DNA from: Sulfurimonas sp.
Lineage (GTDB): Bacteria; Campylobacterota; Campylobacteria; Campylobacterales; Sulfurimonadaceae
Reading direction: 5' to 3'
Assembly (NCBI RefSeq): GCF_016744025.1
Contig: NZ_JADGFC010000009.1
Coordinates: 1-45,918 of the forward strand
Length of the DNA: 45,918 bases
The notes beneath the pieces are model-generated. The model made no database searches, was not told the DNA's origin, and saw only the letters and a program-made list of their open reading frames with translations. Numbering within the stretch: the stretch's first letter is position 1; each line of letters starts with the position of its first letter. The translations under genes and the position numbers were made by a program. Positions 41,170 through 45,918 of the stretch are shown in pieces.

Positions 41170-41889
41170 ATGAGAAAAACGCCTACTAATTTAATTTTTA
41201 TCCTCCCAAACCTTTTTACTGCAGCATCTATTTTCTCAGGTATTTTTAGCATAATTAGTGCTGTTAATGGAGACTTTGAAAAAGCTGCTTGGCTTATTAT
41301 GCTTTCACTTATCTTTGATGGACTAGATGGTAGAGTGGCTAGACTAACTAATACATGTTCTAAGTTTGGTGTAGAGTTTGATTCATTAGCTGATATGGTT
41401 GCTTTTGGTGTTGCTCCTGCTCTTTTGATGTACCTTTTTGTAGGTTATGAATTTGGTCGCTTTGGTATTGTGGCATCTGCATTGTTTGTAATTTTTGGTG
41501 CAATTAGATTAGCACGCTTTAATGTTATGACAGTTAGTAGTGAACCATCAGTATTTATTGGTGTTCCTATTCCTACAGCCGCAGTTTTTGTATCTTTACT
41601 TGTTTTACTGTTTCAAAAATATGGATTTCATGATGACTATGGTTTGATTATCATGTTCTTATCTATTCTAGTATCTCTTCTTATGGTAAGTAATATTAGA
41701 TATCCAAGTTTTAAGAAAATAGATTTTTCTCCTAAACATGCAATGAAGTTTTTTCTTTTTATATTGTCAGCTTTATTTGTTGTATTTATGTATCCAATAG
41801 AAGGCTTTGCTCTTATCTTTGTAATTTATATTATGTATGGATTAGTTAGAGCTGCAATGTTAATGCCTAAGAGTTTAGGCAAAAAATAA
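41170..41889 (+). CDS. pssA: CDP-diacylglycerol--serine O-phosphatidyltransferase
   Basis: CDP-alcohol phosphatidyltransferase motif DGLDGRVARLTNTCSKFGVEFDSLAD. Confidence 0.93.
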   Translation: MRKTPTNLIFILPNLFTAASIFSGIFSIISAVNGDFEKAAWLIMLSLIFDGLDGRVARLTNTCSKFGVEFDSLADMVAFGVAPALLMYLFVGYEFGRFGIVASALFVIFGAIRLARFNVMTVSSEPSVFIGVPIPTAAVFVSLLVLLFQKYGFHDDYGLIIMFLSILVSLLMVSNIRYPSFKKIDFSPKHAMKFFLFILSALFVVFMYPIEGFALIFVIYIMYGLVRAAMLMPKSLGKK

Positions 41890-41891
41890 TA

Positions 41892-44231
41892 TTACAATTT
41901 TGCAGCTTGCTCTTTTTCAAAGAGCAACTTATCTAGATCAATATCAAAGTTAAAGTAGTCAGAACTAAAACCATTATCTCCCATTCTTCCAAACTGAATA
42001 GAAGCCCCTTCATTGTTTTTTACTTCAAGATATAGTAAACCTAAAGCGTAACGATTTTCTAATAAACTACTGTCTTTCATTTTTGATAGTTCTAACAAAG
42101 CGATTGCATTTGCATGATGATTTGCAGCAGTAGATGCAACAGCACCTAAGAACAGAGTATAAGCGTCTCTTACCTTTAAATCATCAATAAGATAATTAAA
42201 TAGTGTGTAGGACTCTTCAAAAGCTTTGTCATATAAAGATGCAAGTGCTAAGGCACTAGTTATTTCATGCGTATTACTATTAGTTGTCTCAAGTACTTCT
42301 CGAAGTTGTTTTCTAAGAAAAAATAACTTACCAGTAATAAGATTTTGTTGAGTGTATAAATATCTTGTAATATATGCTCCATAGTATAAATCATTGAAGT
42401 TAAACTGCTGTAGTTTAAGGTAGTTGAGAACTTTATTCGCATACTCTTTAGGCTTTAACTCTGAAAAGTATGAATCTATATACATCATATGAGGAAGTAT
42501 TTCACTTGGAAGAAGAACAGTAAGTTTGTGAGAAGATTTCTTTGCAACATTAATATTATTTAATCCTAATGCTATTATTGTATCTAGAGCTAAATAAAGA
42601 GGTTTCTGTTTATAGTCTTTTTCCAACCATTCTGCTGCGTATATGATGTTGTCATCGATTATAGAAAGAATAGTTTTATAAAGATCTGTCTCTTCACTAG
42701 AGTCTTCTAATGATATAGAATCTTTAAGAATCTCAGTTAGCTTAACAGAATTTTTATTGATTATGTGACTTGTCATAACGGCAAAAACACCTGATAGATA
42801 ATTCTTTGCATCTAAATGGTATGAAAGAAGAAAATGTTTATTAGCCATTGTCATATTGCCAATTTGAGCATAAGTTAAAGCAAGGTTATACTGAAGTATT
42901 GAATGTTTGGGTTGAATCTTTACGAGCTTTTGCAAGTCTGTATTAGCTTCTCTTAACTTGAATGATAATGCCTTTTTAATCGCTTTTACAATTCCTTGAT
43001 TAACGCTAGATGCAGAGGCACTTCTTTTGAGATATCTTTGAGCAGATGAAAGATTGTCGATATAAATATTTGCATTACCTTTTTGAATTGAACTGATAGT
43101 TTGATCAGCATTAAAAATTTTGTATGGTGAGAAATAAAATATTTTATGAAAGTTAAGTATTTTAGATCGCTTAATACTATCTCTATATCTTAGTTGTGCT
43201 TTTAAGGGATCAAATAGAGACTCTTTTAACTTTACTGATATCGGGTATGGTTTATATACTTCTTGGGGAAACATATCTGTTACATTCTTTATCTGCTTAC
43301 CAGCAGTTTGAATGCGTCCTGATTTAAGGTGTATAAGTGCTTGAGCTAAAGCAGATTTTACTGGTTCAATATTTTTTACTAAGGCTTCAGATAAATGTTT
43401 TTGAGCAAGGGTTAAGTCTCCAACTCTAGCATATAACATTGCGATACTAAAAGAATCTTCAACTTTAAAGTTTTCTTCCATTGCCTCTATAGCTTTATAA
43501 TTATTTGAGTAAAGTGCATTAATCTTTGCTTTGAGATGTTTTTGAGTAGTTGGATATTCATCGCTAGTTGGATTTTCTAAAGCACTTAATGCTTCAAGAT
43601 AGTTTTTATTGTAGTAATTAATCAATGTATAATAATAAGAATATTGAGGTGAATTTTTTTCTTTAGCAAGATAAGCATATGCTAAATCTATGTAGTAATT
43701 AAAACTCTTTTCATCTTTTAGATGCAAGGCACAAACAGCTGCATTAATTGCACTTACACATCTTTTTTCGTCATTTATAATAGCTTTTTTAAATGTTTTA
43801 AGAGCTAAATCATATGTCTCATCTTTTAACTGAGCTACTCCAAGGTTATATACAGATATCGCTTCACTATAAATTGCAATTTTTTCATATAAAAATAGAG
43901 CTTCATCTTTTGAACCTGTAGAATATAAATAATTTGCTTTAGCAATCATATTTTCAAGTTTACTTGCTTCTACATGTTTTGTATCATTTTGCTCTAGTTT
44001 AGTCTCTATAAAGTTAAGAGAACTAGTTTGCTCAGTATCTGAAGATTTAAAAATGAAAAGTAGTGCTATTATTATAATTAGAACTAGAACAATAGCTATA
44101 ATACCAAAAAGTAGTATTTTTTTCTTTTTAGAAGAGCCATCATCTAAAATAAAGTCTGGAGCATGAGTCTTATCCGATCCAGCTGCATCACTCTCTTCAA
44201 TAATAATTATATCTTCTATTTCTTCAGCCAT
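41892..44231 (-). CDS. Membrane-anchored TPR protein, possibly a PflB-like flagellar motor scaffold
   Basis: 779 aa; acidic cytoplasmic N-terminus, one TM (ILLFGIIAIVLVLIIIIALLFIF), many TPR-like helical repeats; the PflB assignment is an inference. Confidence 0.65.
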   Translation of the reverse strand: MAEEIEDIIIIEESDAAGSDKTHAPDFILDDGSSKKKKILLFGIIAIVLVLIIIIALLFIFKSSDTEQTSSLNFIETKLEQNDTKHVEASKLENMIAKANYLYSTGSKDEALFLYEKIAIYSEAISVYNLGVAQLKDETYDLALKTFKKAIINDEKRCVSAINAAVCALHLKDEKSFNYYIDLAYAYLAKEKNSPQYSYYYTLINYYNKNYLEALSALENPTSDEYPTTQKHLKAKINALYSNNYKAIEAMEENFKVEDSFSIAMLYARVGDLTLAQKHLSEALVKNIEPVKSALAQALIHLKSGRIQTAGKQIKNVTDMFPQEVYKPYPISVKLKESLFDPLKAQLRYRDSIKRSKILNFHKIFYFSPYKIFNADQTISSIQKGNANIYIDNLSSAQRYLKRSASASSVNQGIVKAIKKALSFKLREANTDLQKLVKIQPKHSILQYNLALTYAQIGNMTMANKHFLLSYHLDAKNYLSGVFAVMTSHIINKNSVKLTEILKDSISLEDSSEETDLYKTILSIIDDNIIYAAEWLEKDYKQKPLYLALDTIIALGLNNINVAKKSSHKLTVLLPSEILPHMMYIDSYFSELKPKEYANKVLNYLKLQQFNFNDLYYGAYITRYLYTQQNLITGKLFFLRKQLREVLETTNSNTHEITSALALASLYDKAFEESYTLFNYLIDDLKVRDAYTLFLGAVASTAANHHANAIALLELSKMKDSSLLENRYALGLLYLEVKNNEGASIQFGRMGDNGFSSDYFNFDIDLDKLLFEKEQAAKL

Positions 44232-44381
44232 TACCTACCTTGTTTTAGCTTTTTATAAGCAATAAAAGTACCATAAATCACTTTAAAGTCTTAAAAACAA
44301 TTACAATATTTGAAATAAAAGTTGCTATAAGTGTAAATTATATATTATAGTTGTCTTACATAAAGAAGATAAGGACAGAAG

Positions 44382-44675
44382 ATGAAGAAAGCTCACTTAT
44401 TATTAGTAGGAATATATTTTAGTGTATCTCCTTTATTCGCTTATAATGCAGACAGTGGAGAGAAGTTATATCTAGAGGCTAAGTGTCAAAAATGTCATAC
44501 TTCTGACAGCTTTACATCAGCAGATAGTAAAGTCAAAAATCTTGCAAAGTTAAAATGGCGTGTTAAAAAATGTAATTTTGCTATGGATGCTGAATGGTTT
44601 GATGATGAAGTTGATGATGTTGTTCATTATCTAAATAAAAAGTTCTATAAATTTGAGCCTAGTAGATTTAATTAA
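44382..44675 (+). CDS. Periplasmic monoheme c-type cytochrome
   Basis: Signal peptide, one CQKCH heme-binding motif, 97 aa. Confidence 0.85.
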   Translation: MKKAHLLLVGIYFSVSPLFAYNADSGEKLYLEAKCQKCHTSDSFTSADSKVKNLAKLKWRVKKCNFAMDAEWFDDEVDDVVHYLNKKFYKFEPSRFN

Positions 44676-44830
44676 TATTAATTAAGTAAAGCAAACAATA
44701 GCTAACAGCTTTTTTAGATATGAGACAAGATACTTTACTTAAAGGCTATTTATAGGGATTTATAGGTCTAAACAAAACGTAATATAAGTAACAAGTTGTA
44801 TAATCTATTTTTTCGGATGGAGTGCATAAA

Positions 44831-45918
44831 ATGTTTTTTACAAAATTCTTTAAAGACGAACAAAATATTTTAAAAATAATAAGATATCAGCCTATGGTTT
44901 TAATGTTGGTGATTGTTCTTATAATGATTCAAGTTTCTATTCAACAAGTCAATGAAGATTTTTCCAATGAAATTAATAAAGTAAGACAAGATTATTTAGA
45001 TCAAAATAAAAAAAGAGTAAAAGAAGAAGTTAAAAGAGTTCTTTATGAAGTTGAAATAGAAAAAAATAAATCAGAATCTTACCTAAAAGAAAAAATAAAA
45101 CTACAAGTAGACAATGCTTATCAAATCATTCAAAGCATATATAATAAAAATAAAAATACTAAATCAAAACAAGAAATTATAAAAGATATTAAAAATGCTT
45201 TACAAAATATAAGATTTAATAATGGTAGAGGATACATCTTTATATATGATTTGGATGCTACAAGTATATTTCACCCAACTAAACCTCAAAGAGAAGGTAA
45301 AAATTACTTTTATGACAAGGATATCACAGGAGTATATAGAAATCAAATAGCAATTAATATTGTCAAGGAAAAAGGTGAAGGTTTTTTTCACTGGTTCTTT
45401 CATAAGCCAAATGATGCAACAACAGAGTATAAAAAAATTGGTTTTGTTAAAGGCTTTAAAGAATACAACTGGTTTATAGGAACTGGTGAATATGTTCTTG
45501 ATTATGAAAATGAAATGAAAAGAAGAATATTAGATGGAATTAATAATATAAAATTTGGAGACAATGGGTATATTTTTGTCTTAGATAAACAAGGTGAGGT
45601 ATTATCTCATCCATTAAAAACATTACGTAATAAAAATACATACGATAAGAAAAATTCTAGAGGCGAGTATTTTATACAAGATATTATAAGCTTTTCAAAT
45701 GAAAAAAAAGAAGGTTTTTTAACTCACTATAGTTCAATCGTTCCAAATATACTCAATAATAAAGATAGTTATAAAATATCTTATATAGAATATTATGATT
45801 CTTGGGAATGGATTGTAGGCAGTGGTTTTTATCAAGATATCTTAGAAGTTAATATTGCTGAAAAAAAAGAACTATTAGAATCTATTAAAAAATCATCTAT
45901 TAAAAAGATTATAGAAGT
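44831..45918 (+). CDS. Cache-domain receptor (chemoreceptor or sensor kinase), 3' truncated by window
   Basis: Open frame from ATG 44831 to window end, not in ORF track; N-terminal TM, two Cache-like modules (GRGYIFIYDLD...FIGTGEYVLDYE; GDNGYIFVLDKQGEVLSHP...WIVGSGFYQDI). Confidence 0.8.
   Translation, partial: MFFTKFFKDEQNILKIIRYQPMVLMLVIVLIMIQVSIQQVNEDFSNEINKVRQDYLDQNKKRVKEEVKRVLYEVEIEKNKSESYLKEKIKLQVDNAYQIIQSIYNKNKNTKSKQEIIKDIKNALQNIRFNNGRGYIFIYDLDATSIFHPTKPQREGKNYFYDKDITGVYRNQIAINIVKEKGEGFFHWFFHKPNDATTEYKKIGFVKGFKEYNWFIGTGEYVLDYENEMKRRILDGINNIKFGDNGYIFVLDKQGEVLSHPLKTLRNKNTYDKKNSRGEYFIQDIISFSNEKKEGFLTHYSSIVPNILNNKDSYKISYIEYYDSWEWIVGSGFYQDILEVNIAEKKELLESIKKSSIKKIIE

Noticed and set aside
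45200-45403. Minus-strand ORF of 67 aa
   Set aside because: Lies antisense to the Cache receptor, which is clearly coding on the plus strand through the window end.
1-45918. CRISPR arrays, transposases/IS elements, prophage, rRNA or tRNA genes
   Set aside because: No regularly spaced repeats, transposase or phage proteins, or tRNA/rRNA-like sequence noticed; cannot be excluded formally without Infernal/tRNAscan-SE.

Overview
AT-rich window that looks like a Campylobacterota (epsilonproteobacterial, Sulfurimonas-like) chromosome; the lineage is inferred from recognised proteins and remembered gene order, not from a search. Most of it is dense housekeeping DNA: an N-degron cluster (aat-clpA-clpS), bioD-pyrB-pabB, tal-pilT-like-rplY-pth-lptF/G, lysA-HAD-pheA-hisC-fliF-fliG-fliH-dxs, ctpA, trpA, panB-ruvB, lipid A/LPS core genes, hisH-hisA, cheY-prmA-ftsH-psd-like-pssA, a large TPR protein, a monoheme cytochrome c and a Cache-domain receptor cut by the window end. 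I see no CRISPR array, transposase, rRNA or tRNA. The most unusual signals are: (1) a PAS histidine kinase split by one in-frame TAG; (2) a degenerate GGDEF/PilZ-like gene split by in-frame TAA codons without frameshift; (3) a ~100 bp GC-rich, palindrome-rich insert between hisH and hisA; (4) a phosphatidylserine-decarboxylase-like protein lacking the expected pyruvoyl serine; (5) unannotated small ORFs and orphan signalling or membrane proteins. I found no clear new multi-gene system.
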